Positions 11,003 to 20,560 of a stretch of DNA of 64,000 nt are shown here, one piece after another (position 1 is the first letter of the stretch; each line of letters starts with the position of its first letter). A model generated the notes under the pieces. The model was not told where the DNA came from. It did no database searches and saw nothing but the letters and a program-made list of their open reading frames with translations. Origin of the DNA: Fragilaria crotonensis (taxonomy: Eukaryota > Bacillariophyta > Fragilariophyceae > Fragilariales > Fragilariaceae); assembly GCA_022925895.1 (NCBI GenBank), contig JAKSYS010000143.1, forward strand, positions 42,521-106,520, in the 5' to 3' direction. Made by a program: the position numbers and the translations under genes.

Positions 11003-12782
11003 GATTATTAACAGTTAACAGTGATGTACGTCAACGATGCGGCGCTCATTTGAGATCGAAGATTTGAACACTCCCCCTCAAAATGTGGACAAATTTTTTT
11101 GACCCTCGGTTTGCTTTCGAACAAAATCGCATATCGCCTATAGTAACGTTCCATGTCATAGAGCAATTTCTGGCGGGTAATCCTAAAATGCTGTGCTGGA
11201 TTTTTTCCCTGCAGCTCGATACGAGCTGTAGTGCCTATACCCGTCATGTTTAAATTTTTTGTTGTCCAAGCACATGTATATGTGATGTGCCTCTCCAATT
11301 CAAACTACTAGTCTATAATTTCATCTTTCGTATCAAGCATGAAAAGTATCAATGATCCCATGAGGGACGATCATCATGTTGGTACTTATACTCCCTATTA
11401 CTCCGTACACTTGTACCGTTGCTCTTACGCATAATGAACCTAATCCAACAGCGTTTTTGTTTTCAGTACAGTACAGTACCGGTTATGAGCACTTGGTACA
11501 ATCACACATCCGGAGGGTGCGACTATGATATACGAGTACAAGTACCTGGTACTATGCATGTAGAGTATCCTCAGTAGCAGTATATGTACAGTACCGGTAC
11601 AGACTCGCGTTATGTACTGTTCGATGTTGTGACCAGAATTTGTATACTACTCCGTCCTCCGTAGTCGGGAATACCAGCTAATGTAGTAGTACAGTAGTGG
11701 AGAACTATGATACCTGTAGTCCTTGTACTCGAGTACGTGGTACGTGGTACGCATTCATAAGCGCAGTACGTTGTACAGTACTACTAGTAGACAATTGAGA
11801 AAGTACAACGCGGTATGCATACAACTGGTATGTAGTACTTGCATGTGTGTAGAAGTACAATGTGTGTGGCATATGTGCTCCACAATCGATTTTGAAACAT
11901 TTGAACGCGCACATGCGCATGACGCATGACATACATATGTGTATCATAGCATGAAGCCGAAACCAATGATGATAGTATGATAGTGTATGATACAGTTTAT
12001 GTGCGTAGCTAAATATGTATCAGCATCACAACTAGACATACGGGTACATATACTTAATTCATGCATTGTCTCCTCTCAGCATCCCGATCGACGATCGACT
12101 TATCCTGACACTTTCGGAACGATATACATTATATACTCAAGGAGGCGGTATGTATACGTAGGTGATAGAATATGGAAAAATTTGGATCGGACGTTGCCGC
12201 CTATAAACGGGCCAGCAACTTAAAAATCTTCGTCCAATTGTAGACTCTGAGAAAGAATTCTGCACGTGGTACTCAAGTTTTAGGAAGATATGTAAGCGTC
12301 GCAATCCTAAGTAAAACATGCGATTCACACTTTCGATCCTCGTTGTAATAAATATTTGACGTGACTGCGATGGCCGGCTCGCGTACGTCTTACCGAGCTG
12401 ACCAAGTGCGCACTATCGAGGTGCAACGGAGTGGGAGTGCAAATAAAACTTACTCCTACTCGAGTACTGAGTACCTGGTATACATTCACTGCTACTTATG
12501 TCTTTATAATGGTACAGTACGCCAGTATGATGACCTTACTTGTGGATTCTGGACCAACATCGGCGTAACCTTGTATCATATCATACCATATACTGTAGTA
12601 CTCGTACTCCGAGTATTATATACTCGAGTACTTGTTGTACCATCTTTCTCACAAGGCGGGAAACTCAAAATTCTTGAGGATTGAACTATCTTCGCCTGCA
12701 GAGTGAGTGTGGGCGAAACTCGTGTCAATCTCCTCACTCGGACGGGTTCACGTATTTACAACCAATCGAAGCAACCAACACA
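11003..12782. other. Gene-free spacer rich in GTAC words
   Basis: About 1.8 kb. The segment 11400-11800 and the segment 12440-12640 are dense in GTAC, AGTACT and GGTACC words. Short open frames (for example 12361-12684) have no domain and run through this biased sequence. A missing 5' exon of paralogue A could lie in 11010-11300. Confidence 0.5.
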
Positions 12783-14937
12783 ATGGTGAAGATCAGTTTC
12801 GCATTAACGGTGCTACTCTGCACAAGTAGCTCCTGCCTCGCGAAGCTCCACGTCACCAGGGATGTTGCGGAGGGCGGCGTTACGCCGCCGACAGCCAATG
12901 GTAGAGGTGCACCTCACAAGGTCGAACTGCGAGCTTGGGCAGACCGAAAATGGATGGCCGCCGAAGGGTACGGAAGTGAGTATCAGTCGATTTACGCTCG
13001 TTTGTGCTCTACTCCCGACATTCTTCCGCCTTTCCGAAGCCATCTCGATGTCGTACTTTTTCACCTGATCCGAGTGTTCTAAACTTGTGGCCATGGTGTG
13101 TGGAATTCCATCTTGAGTCGATTCTTACAGCATGCTAAGCGACATGATGATGCTAATGTTATCAAAAGAAAAGCTCGGCGGAAATGATTCATGTACATCA
13201 AACATTCTAACATCTTTCCCTCACGAATTTAACAGGCAGGACAGTCAACCAATCCAATCTGTTGTTGACGATGATGAGCTGGGAGGCACTGGAGCAGACG
13301 AGATTCAAGGCTCCGATGATGATGAATCGACGGGCAAGATGGGAGGGAAAAAGCGTGCTAAAGGCAAGGAGGACCATGCCGTGAGTCGTGAACCGAAAAA
13401 AGTTGGCAAGGGGAAAAAAGGAGGAACCACTGATGAAGACGAGGACGAGGACGAGGACGAAGGCGAGGACGAGGAAGAGGATCCTAGTGAAATTGTCGAG
13501 GAGGAAAGAACTTCAAGCCCTGAGGCTACCACAGAAGATGCTCATGGTGCTGAGAATTCTCCAGCACCTACCCCATCTCCCATTCTTGATGACCAGCCTT
13601 ATCGTGATAGCTCGTCACCAGCAAGTGGATACAACTCACCTACTCCAAGTGCAACCGACAATGAAATTGTTTCCTGCGAACAACAAGTCCCGGAAATCGA
13701 TACAAAAGTTGATGTGTCTTACGTTTACAACATTGTCATCTCTGATTCTGTTGATATTGATTCCATCGTCAAATTTGTGGAAATCCAGACATTAGATGCT
13801 GTGGCCAGTGAACTTGTTGTCTGCGAAGGTGATCGACGGCGATTGAGCACTTTAGTTGCGGTTTCCCCACTTCCGAAAGATGTTCCGTCTGGATCTTGCG
13901 GCACTGGATGTACCAGTGTTACTGGAGGCTTAACCCTTTACGTCAAGAATGATGGAAACACCGATGCAGTCTATCTTCGGTGCCAAGTTGTTACCGTGGT
14001 CCGGCAGACAATGCTGCAGATTGAATCGAGCTCCTACAATGGAGTCAGTGAGATTGAATTTGTGGATACCGATGACATCGACTGCCAAGACACCGCAACG
14101 GATCAAAGCGGAGGTGGCTCGCTTCAGGGAATTCATGGCATCGAATCTCAAACGTCGTCGCTGGGCGAACATGAAGTATCGAACGGCGGACTTGTGGGAA
14201 TCGCTCTTGGCTCCACGTTAATCGCAGTCTTAGCCTTCGTGGTCGTCCGGCGATACCGTCACAGGGATGACGGCATGGCTTACGTTAGCACTGTTGACGA
14301 CAAAGACGACGACCTTTGTTCTGTTGTGACACCTGACACGGCCTGCGACAGCCGACAATCGCCTCACAAGACTAGTCCTGAGAGGGAAGGCACATTTGCA
14401 TCGCTACCATCCACTCCTGAGCGAGAAGTGATCACGGATGCAGATGGGTCCCCAATTGCGCAGTTCGACCCAGCTCTGCTGGATGCGTCGAACAGAAATT
14501 CCACAAGTGTCGTGGCAACGAGCGAAAGCATTGGATTCTCCAAGCTATTTGGCGTCGGTGCTCCATTCTTTGCTCGACTCAGGAATCCGCCATCAAGTGA
14601 GAGTGAAGACTTCACTCATGATGGCGTCGATGATGAGTTTGCCGCTGTTCTTGGAGATGAGTCGACAGTTGGGAAAGCTGTTAAAGAGAAGAGATCTGCA
14701 AAGCGCGTATCGCCCATGCTGGCTATATGGCAAAACTCCTCTTCAAATGAATTGGATGGAAGTGGCGGCGGCGGTAGCAAGTTTCTGACTGCCATACCTG
14801 AAGGGGAGGATGAAGGCGATGATCACAGTGTTGCTACCGCAGAGATTTCCAACGTTTCGCCTGCAAATAAATCACCTGTCCGCCCAGAAGCTGAGAACGC
14901 AGATTGCGACGTTACCTCGCAAGGAGTTTATGTGTGA
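12783..14937 (+). CDS. Single-pass membrane protein of a diatom family, paralogue B
   Basis: Exon 1 begins at ATG 12783 with a signal peptide (VKISFALTVLLCTSSSCLA). One intron of about 140-165 nt follows. Two placements keep frame: donor GTGAGT at 12976 with acceptor at 13117, or donor at 12968 with the CTTACAG acceptor at 13130. Exon 2 (to 14937) encodes a long acidic, low-complexity stretch (EDEDEDEDEGEDEEEDP), then a cysteine-containing ectodomain with CEGDRRRLSTL and VTGGLTLYV, a membrane helix (GLVGIALGSTLIAVLAFVV, about 14190-14250), a basic stop RRYRHR and a serine-rich cytoplasmic tail. The architecture fits a surface protein or receptor-like protein of the secretory pathway. The ectodomain is homologous to paralogue A. 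Function unknown. Confidence 0.75.
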
Positions 14938-15199
14938 GGTTCTGTTGTCGTTTCGTTTGCACTAACAAAACTTGTTAATTTTGATATCATGCGTCTAGCA
15001 TTGATACGTGTCTTGCCCGAGATTACAGATGGCCACATCAACTTACAGAGGTTCTATCTGTGAGCGTAGCTGTTATTGTTTTAGGATGTATTTACAATAA
15101 GGGAGTATAATTGGACCGCACGTCTAACTTTAGTAGCTTAGGATACGACAGGATCTACCTACATTCACGCTCCTTCGTAGAAACACTACATTCTGCGAC

Positions 15200-15775
15200 T
15201 TACAATCCAGTCAGCTTATCCTCTTCCAAAATACAGATATTGTACTGCACACACTCAGCAACCTTGCTTGTCAGGCCAAATATCGCCCAGAAATTTTCTC
15301 CAGACTCAACGCAATAAATTCCTCGCCCAAGAAGTGCCAAGACGATCGAAGACCAAGCCAGAGTCAAAATAATCTGTTTGGGCCTTAAGACAGAGTAGTC
15401 AACTTTGTACCCCTGCATGCGATTGTACTGCCAATCACTTGGGTTTCGCAGGTATGCGTCCATGTTGGCTTGGGCGACTTGTCTGTCTACGTTGTCTCCA
15501 GCCATGAACTTCAAAACTGCTTGCTCGTAGTCGTCTGATCTGAATAGGCGCGCCAAAAACGGAGACGGCCCTTGGCGCAAAAGTGATCCCAAAGGGCCGT
15601 AACTGGCACCGGATTCTTCGTCTGGACCGGAAGGAGTCCACCTTTTCAAGTCCTTGTCATAGCGAGGAACCATGGAAAGATTTTTGGTTCGTGCAGATCC
15701 ACATGATGAGGCTTGGGGCGTGAAGGCAAACGTGAGCACCGGAAGCAGGAACAACAAATAGCAACTAATGAACAT
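15200..15775 (-). CDS. Plastid-directed membrane protein of unknown function
   Basis: 191 residues from ATG 15775. The N-terminus (MFISCYLLFLLPVLTFAFTPQ) is a signal peptide whose predicted cleavage leaves phenylalanine first, the hallmark of diatom plastid import, followed by a serine/arginine-containing transit segment. The mature part has a soluble region (FMAGDNVDRQVAQANMDAYL, about residues 99-118), then one hydrophobic helix (IILTLAWSSIVLALLGRGI, about 143-161) and a short tail. I do not recognise a named family. A single transmembrane helix near the C-terminus suggests a thylakoid or envelope protein. An upstream in-frame ATG at 15874 would hide the signal peptide, so I prefer 15775. 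Confidence 0.78.
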   Translation of the reverse strand: MFISCYLLFLLPVLTFAFTPQASSCGSARTKNLSMVPRYDKDLKRWTPSGPDEESGASYGPLGSLLRQGPSPFLARLFRSDDYEQAVLKFMAGDNVDRQVAQANMDAYLRNPSDWQYNRMQGYKVDYSVLRPKQIILTLAWSSIVLALLGRGIYCVESGENFWAIFGLTSKVAECVQYNICILEEDKLTGL

Positions 15776-16983
15776 GATGCTCGTCAGTCTGGACTCGCGA
15801 CTTTCGACTGACGTCAACTGCCGCACACCCGATAATGGGACAAATTGAAGAGAGGTGAGAGGAGATAGATCCATGACATCAAGGGAGTAGCTCAGGTGAT
15901 CGACAAAAAACAGTGTATCATGAGTTTTGTGTATCGTCCGAGTACCGAGTATGTATGGTACCGTACCAGGTACTGGTACGGTACCGGACTCAGTCGACGA
16001 TCCGTTTTGCTACATGTACCAGGTAGTAGCCATCGGCCCCGGCCATTATTTAAGCTCTGAATGTCGCACACTGCTCTTCACGCTACTGGTACGCTCTAGT
16101 ACACTCTACACTCTAGTACAATCTACACTCTGCACTCTCCACTTTATGTTGATATGTTCATACTAGATATCTACATATGCGTACACTGTACAATGTACAG
16201 TCCATGACATGCTAAACTCCAGGTACCACTCTACTCTCTACACACTACCAGTACTACATAGTTTAATGGGTTCATGGCTCATGCCACATATTAACATATA
16301 TTACACTAGTGGGTACCTCCCAATTGGTCGGACTTTTGGAATACGTGTACGGTATGGGTTGTGCACGGTTGTGTGTACTGTTTGTACAGTTCAGTACTAT
16401 ACGCAAGTAGTGCAGTACCCCAGAGTGGTCATACTCCGTAACAGACGCACGCACTGACGCAACTACGTATATGCAAATCTTACCGACATCGCTTACGGAG
16501 TACTCCAGTATGCATGTATGACATATATCATACTCCGAGTATGAGACAGTATTCATTTGATCCAGTACCCCAGAGTGGTCATACTCCGTAACAGACGGAC
16601 GCACGCACGCACACACGCACACAATTAATTTATAATATAGTAGGATAGTAGGATATTTCCATATTTCACATGCTCTACTAGACTCTACTAGACTCTAGAC
16701 TACCTGGTACCTGCTGTGTGACGCGAACGTATGTATGCATACAATTCGAATGCACTCTGCACACATTCTGCTCAGTGTTCTCACTCAGATGCAACGCTAC
16801 TAGCTACTACTAGCTAGTACTACTACTAGAGAATGTACTCGGAATACATTCTACTGCAGCATGTTCACTTTATCGTCTCCCCTTCTCCCTCCCGTCTATC
16901 ACCATTTACCTTACAATAGTAGTGGTCAGCGTACTCCGAGTACAACATAGCGATCAGCTCGGCATATCTTGAATTCAATTCTC
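15776..16983. other. Spacer with GTAC-rich sequence and repeat R1 copy a
   Basis: About 1.2 kb with no gene. 15930-16020 is dense in GGTACC/AGTACC words, 16080-16150 is a CACTCTA-type simple repeat, 16305-16656 is R1 copy a, and 16690-16850 has CTAGTACTACTAG-type words. Confidence 0.6.
16305..16656 (+). repeat. Dispersed repeat R1, copy a
   Basis: Starts ACTAGTGGGTACCTCCC and ends in TATAATATAGTAGGATAT after a GCAC/CA microsatellite. It is nearly identical over its whole length to copy c at 36336-36673, with a few small indels. Both carry two copies of a roughly 30 bp block (CCCCAGAGTGGTCATACTCC). No coding capacity. Terminal inverted repeats are not evident, so its class is unknown. Confidence 0.85.
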
Positions 16984-18099
16984 ATGTCGTCCTTTGATTA
17001 CGTCCGCGTTAGAAACGAGGCTTCTGTGAAGTACCCGTCCTATTCAGTAACAGTAGACCAGAAGCCTTACTTTCCGTTTCTTGAAGTCGATGCCAATGAT
17101 GTTGGATCGATAATGAGAGCCGCGATCGTAATTGTTCAGAAAAGAGACCACGTTTCTGACTTGACTGTTCAGAAGTTGCCGGATAGTGACGCAAACGCGA
17201 GTAGCAGTGTTACTCGAGTTGTCGGAGGCATCACAAATCGACTGTATAAGGTTGACCTGCCCTCGTCAGAGCCTGTCCTAGTTCGCATCTTTGGTGCTCC
17301 TGGTCTGATTGATCGAGACGTGGAGAATTCCAATTACGCCGCTCTCGCGAAGAGGGGTATCGCTCCACCCTATCACGGACGGTTTGCCAATGGCCGTGTT
17401 GAAGGTTGGCTGGATATGCGATCGCTGGAAGTGCGAGAACTCAGCCATTTCAACCGGGAGATTGCTGTCCAATTGGGAAATTTGCACGTTAACTTTGTCC
17501 CGGATGTTAACGAGGAGCCGACAATGTGGACTCAGCTACATTCATGGATGGATCAGGCGTTAGTTGCCAAGTTTCAGAGTGAATTCGACGCACAGCGTGC
17601 AGGTAACTTGGATCTTGCCACTTTGCCGGCGGAGTTGGACATCTTGCGAGCTTCTGTGGTACCGAATACTTCAAAGATTGCCTTTTGCCACAATGATTTA
17701 TTGGCGGCGAACATTCTGGTGTCATCTGACTTAAAGGAAATTCAGTTAATAGATTTTGAATACGGTGGATCGAACTACGTTGCGTTTGATATTGCTAATC
17801 ATTTCAACGAGTACGCCGGGGGCACCGACGATGGTGTTCCGCAGTATTCCCAATTCCCTTGCGAGGAAAAGCAGCGGGCCTTCATCGAGGCATATATACG
17901 AGCTGTGACCGGGAAGGATCCTACTGAATCAGAAATGAATGGGCTGCGTATGGAAGTCCAAGCATTTGTTTTAGTGAACCATTTGTACTGGGGACTCTGG
18001 GCTATCAACCAAGCCTCGGTCGAAGGATGTTGCGGCTTTGACTATCTGTTATACGCCAAACATAGAATCGATCGCTATCGTGCAACAAAACTAAAATAA
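16984..18099 (+). CDS. Ethanolamine/choline kinase
   Basis: 371 residues from ATG 16984. It phosphorylates ethanolamine or choline with ATP, the first step of the CDP-ethanolamine/CDP-choline (Kennedy) pathway, in the cytosol. Visible motifs: GGITNRLYKV (nucleotide-binding region), EPVLVRIFG, the catalytic Brenner motif CHNDLLAANIL (His236, Asp238) and the magnesium-binding LIDFEYGG (Asp257), then DIANHFNEYAGG and LVNHLYWGLWAINQA. Length fits the family. The sequence alone does not settle ethanolamine versus choline preference; the motif spacing and overall look are nearer to ethanolamine kinase. Its stop lies one base from the stop of the convergent gene on the other strand. Confidence 0.93.
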   Translation: MSSFDYVRVRNEASVKYPSYSVTVDQKPYFPFLEVDANDVGSIMRAAIVIVQKRDHVSDLTVQKLPDSDANASSSVTRVVGGITNRLYKVDLPSSEPVLVRIFGAPGLIDRDVENSNYAALAKRGIAPPYHGRFANGRVEGWLDMRSLEVRELSHFNREIAVQLGNLHVNFVPDVNEEPTMWTQLHSWMDQALVAKFQSEFDAQRAGNLDLATLPAELDILRASVVPNTSKIAFCHNDLLAANILVSSDLKEIQLIDFEYGGSNYVAFDIANHFNEYAGGTDDGVPQYSQFPCEEKQRAFIEAYIRAVTGKDPTESEMNGLRMEVQAFVLVNHLYWGLWAINQASVEGCCGFDYLLYAKHRIDRYRATKLK

Positions 18100-18100
18100 A

Positions 18101-20560
18101 TTATGAGTCGTGATTCAATACCGCTGGACTCGTTTTTGTTGTTGTTGGAGTTATCTTCACCAATCTTCTTTCATGTTTTCGATTACTTTCGTTTTCCCCT
18201 GGATCGCTGTGCGGGTGAGATTTATGCTTTCCCTTCTTTTTTTCGTTTCCAGTGCTGTCGGAATCGTGTTTATCGGCACTCCCGTCCTCGGCATTATGCG
18301 AATGCTCCTTGTGCTTCGTTTTCTTTTTCTTATCCTTAGCTTCAGCGGTAGTGTCTGCAGTCTCATTCCCCGCGGTGTCGGACGAAGTCTTTCCTGTCTT
18401 CGCAGAGTCATCGTGTCCGCCATGTACATGTTCACCCTTTTGAGGCACAGAGCTTTGGCTAGCTGTGGTGGCAGGAGATGGTGCAGCAGTTGGTTCGGGT
18501 GTCTCGGATACAGATGGTTCTGGTGTGACTAGAAAAGTCGGATAGGCTGAAGGTGTATCTGAAACGCGAAGAGTCGGGTACGACGATGGCTGATGTGATG
18601 ATTTCCGAACGGGCGTCAGAGTTGTAGGTGCTCGTTCTACTTTCTCATCGTTTCCATTGCCTGCATCGTTGGTGTCATCGAGGGTTTCATCGTCACCTCC
18701 ACGATCACCTTCACCATTGTCACCTTCACCATTGTCACCTTCATCATTGTCACCTTCACCATCGTCACCTTTACCATCGTCACCTTCACCATCGTCACCT
18801 TCACCATCGTCACCTTCACCATCGTCACCGTCATCGTCATCGTCATCGTCACCGTCACCGTCACCGTCACCGTCACCGTCACCGTCACCGTCACTGTCAC
18901 CGCCACCTTCTTCGTCGTCGTCATCGTCACCTTCATCTCCAACACTCTCGCTCTTATCACCTGCAGTTTTGTCGCCGCTTGGCACTTCATTGTCATAATT
19001 CTGGGATGCATCATAATCGTCGCCTAACGAGCTCTCTCCAGATCCATCGATCTTAGGAGGTAGCGAGGGAGTCGAGGGAGTCACCTTCCCGTCAGGTGGT
19101 GTCGGCTTTGATGTGGCAGACTCTAGAGACGATGGAGTTTCTGACAATTCTTTTGCAGATTTGTCCGAAGACGAAGGATGAGGACTTTGCGGTAACGTAT
19201 TCGATGTCTTGTCGGTATCTTCAGCCAATACTGGGGCAACGCTAGGTGGCGGTGGCGTGTGTTCTTCAGCTGGTGACGAAGGGACGCTTGTTTCTTTCGA
19301 AGGCTTCTGAGCTGAGGTTTCCGGCAGAGCGTCATCGCCAAGGCCGTCGTTTGTTGTTCCAGTTTCGTAATCACTCTCGTTAGGAGTGGCGGTTTTCTGC
19401 TCACTCACAGAGTCGGGCTGGTCATCGTCCACATTGCTTGGTTTGGTATCATCGTCGGTTGCGCCGTCAGAAGTACTGTTCTCGTCCTTCGGGGTGTATC
19501 CGAAAAGCTTTTCAGCCGTCCAATCGACATGATCGTTCATGTACTTGATAAAGTCGGTCGAGAGTGGCGATGGGGATAGCAGCGAGTCAGCCTGAGCCGG
19601 CGTACAGCTCCATTCCAAATTGATTTTTGAAGCCAATTTTTCGAGCAAATCAAAAATGCCTGGAACGACTTCGCCCTTAAGATTAGTTGTGGCAACTAAG
19701 CTTTCGTATTGAACAGGATGCACGCTTTGAACCAACGCTCCCATCTCTTCAACATGGTTTCGAAACTTAGCAGCTCTCAAACCGAGAACTGATTCAAATG
19801 CTTTTCCAGATCCGTCTCGTTTCATCTCGTAAATTGGATTGGCGGCGGGGTCCTCTACTAGAGATGGGATGCAACTCACAACCTCGACAAAGCTAAAACC
19901 CAGCTGACATACGTTGCCTTCCTTTCCCTCCATCTCATCGTCCCGCTCGGGTCGCGTCATCGTCCACTCCTTCGCGAGAAAATCACTCCAGCCAGAAATT
20001 TCAGCGTGATTTGGCATGTAAAGGGGGTTCTTTCTCATCAATTCCACCCAGTCGTAAGCGTTGACTGCAACCGCCACCACGTGAACATTGCGATCCTTCG
20101 GTTCGTCCTGAAAAAACATTCCAGCTCTTGTCAGTGTCGATGAGACAGAAGCGTTCGGGAAGCACAGGCTTAATGAGTGTTCCAGCCACTGCAGTCCAGA
20201 ATGACGCTCGCCTAGAACTACAATGCGCGGTCGATCGTCTGGAACCGAGTCCCGGCTAGCCAAGGATCCATCTGTCGGAATGGTACTTCCTCGCGACGAG
20301 GAAGTCAACACTGCAACGAGTATAACCAACACCACAAGTGCAACAGCCATATAACGAAAGCGACTTCCACGTCTTTGCAGTAGATTCTGGACTGGGATTC
20401 CTCCTGACCGCGAATGTGGCTGGAGTGGATATTGGCCATCGTCGCCGTCTCCTAAAAGTTCTTCCAAGTCATCTGTATCGTCTTCCCAGGCCCATTCATC
20501 GACTTCGTCGGACTGTTGGTTAGGCTCGATGTAAAAGGGATTGACGTTGTGCGGTGCCAT
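18101..20560 (-). CDS. Type II membrane, sulfotransferase-like protein with acidic repeat tail
   Basis: 819 residues from ATG 20560 (an upstream in-frame ATG at 20623 is less likely). A short acidic cytoplasmic region is followed by a signal anchor (MAVALVVLVILVAVLTSSS, about residues 70-88). The lumenal part starts with RIVVLGERHSGLQWLEHSL, resembling the phosphosulfate-binding loop of the sulfotransferase-like proteins abundant in diatoms. The domain runs to about residue 360 (DWTAEKLFGYTP). The remainder is low complexity: proline/serine/threonine-rich, then a GD/GDDGE repeat coded by a minisatellite, then histidine/lysine-rich KKKTKHKEHSHN. A Golgi location is expected. Catalytic competence is not shown; the loop differs from classical sulfotransferases. 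Confidence 0.72.
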   Translation of the reverse strand: MAPHNVNPFYIEPNQQSDEVDEWAWEDDTDDLEELLGDGDDGQYPLQPHSRSGGIPVQNLLQRRGSRFRYMAVALVVLVILVAVLTSSSRGSTIPTDGSLASRDSVPDDRPRIVVLGERHSGLQWLEHSLSLCFPNASVSSTLTRAGMFFQDEPKDRNVHVVAVAVNAYDWVELMRKNPLYMPNHAEISGWSDFLAKEWTMTRPERDDEMEGKEGNVCQLGFSFVEVVSCIPSLVEDPAANPIYEMKRDGSGKAFESVLGLRAAKFRNHVEEMGALVQSVHPVQYESLVATTNLKGEVVPGIFDLLEKLASKINLEWSCTPAQADSLLSPSPLSTDFIKYMNDHVDWTAEKLFGYTPKDENSTSDGATDDDTKPSNVDDDQPDSVSEQKTATPNESDYETGTTNDGLGDDALPETSAQKPSKETSVPSSPAEEHTPPPPSVAPVLAEDTDKTSNTLPQSPHPSSSDKSAKELSETPSSLESATSKPTPPDGKVTPSTPSLPPKIDGSGESSLGDDYDASQNYDNEVPSGDKTAGDKSESVGDEGDDDDDEEGGGDSDGDGDGDGDGDGDGDDDDDDDGDDGEGDDGEGDDGEGDDGKGDDGEGDNDEGDNGEGDNGEGDRGGDDETLDDTNDAGNGNDEKVERAPTTLTPVRKSSHQPSSYPTLRVSDTPSAYPTFLVTPEPSVSETPEPTAAPSPATTASQSSVPQKGEHVHGGHDDSAKTGKTSSDTAGNETADTTAEAKDKKKKTKHKEHSHNAEDGSADKHDSDSTGNEKKKGKHKSHPHSDPGENESNRKHERRLVKITPTTTKTSPAVLNHDS
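18690..18915. repeat. Coding minisatellite for GDDGE and GD repeats
   Basis: On the coding (minus) strand this is a run of roughly 15 bp units coding GDDGE/GDNGE next to a run of 6 bp units coding GD. On the + strand it reads as repeated CACCTTCACCATCGT and CACCGT. Such repeats expand and contract easily, so length polymorphism is likely. Confidence 0.85.

Noticed and set aside
11008-11298. 5' exon of membrane-protein paralogue A
   Set aside because: The frame does not encode a signal peptide and is out of phase with the 11002 start; a splice could not be supported.
13305-13532. Minus-strand serine-rich open frame
   Set aside because: Shadow of the acidic stalk of paralogue B.
18628-19056. 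Histidine/arginine-rich and serine/proline-rich open frames on the + strand
   Set aside because: Antisense shadows of the acidic minisatellite in the sulfotransferase-like gene.
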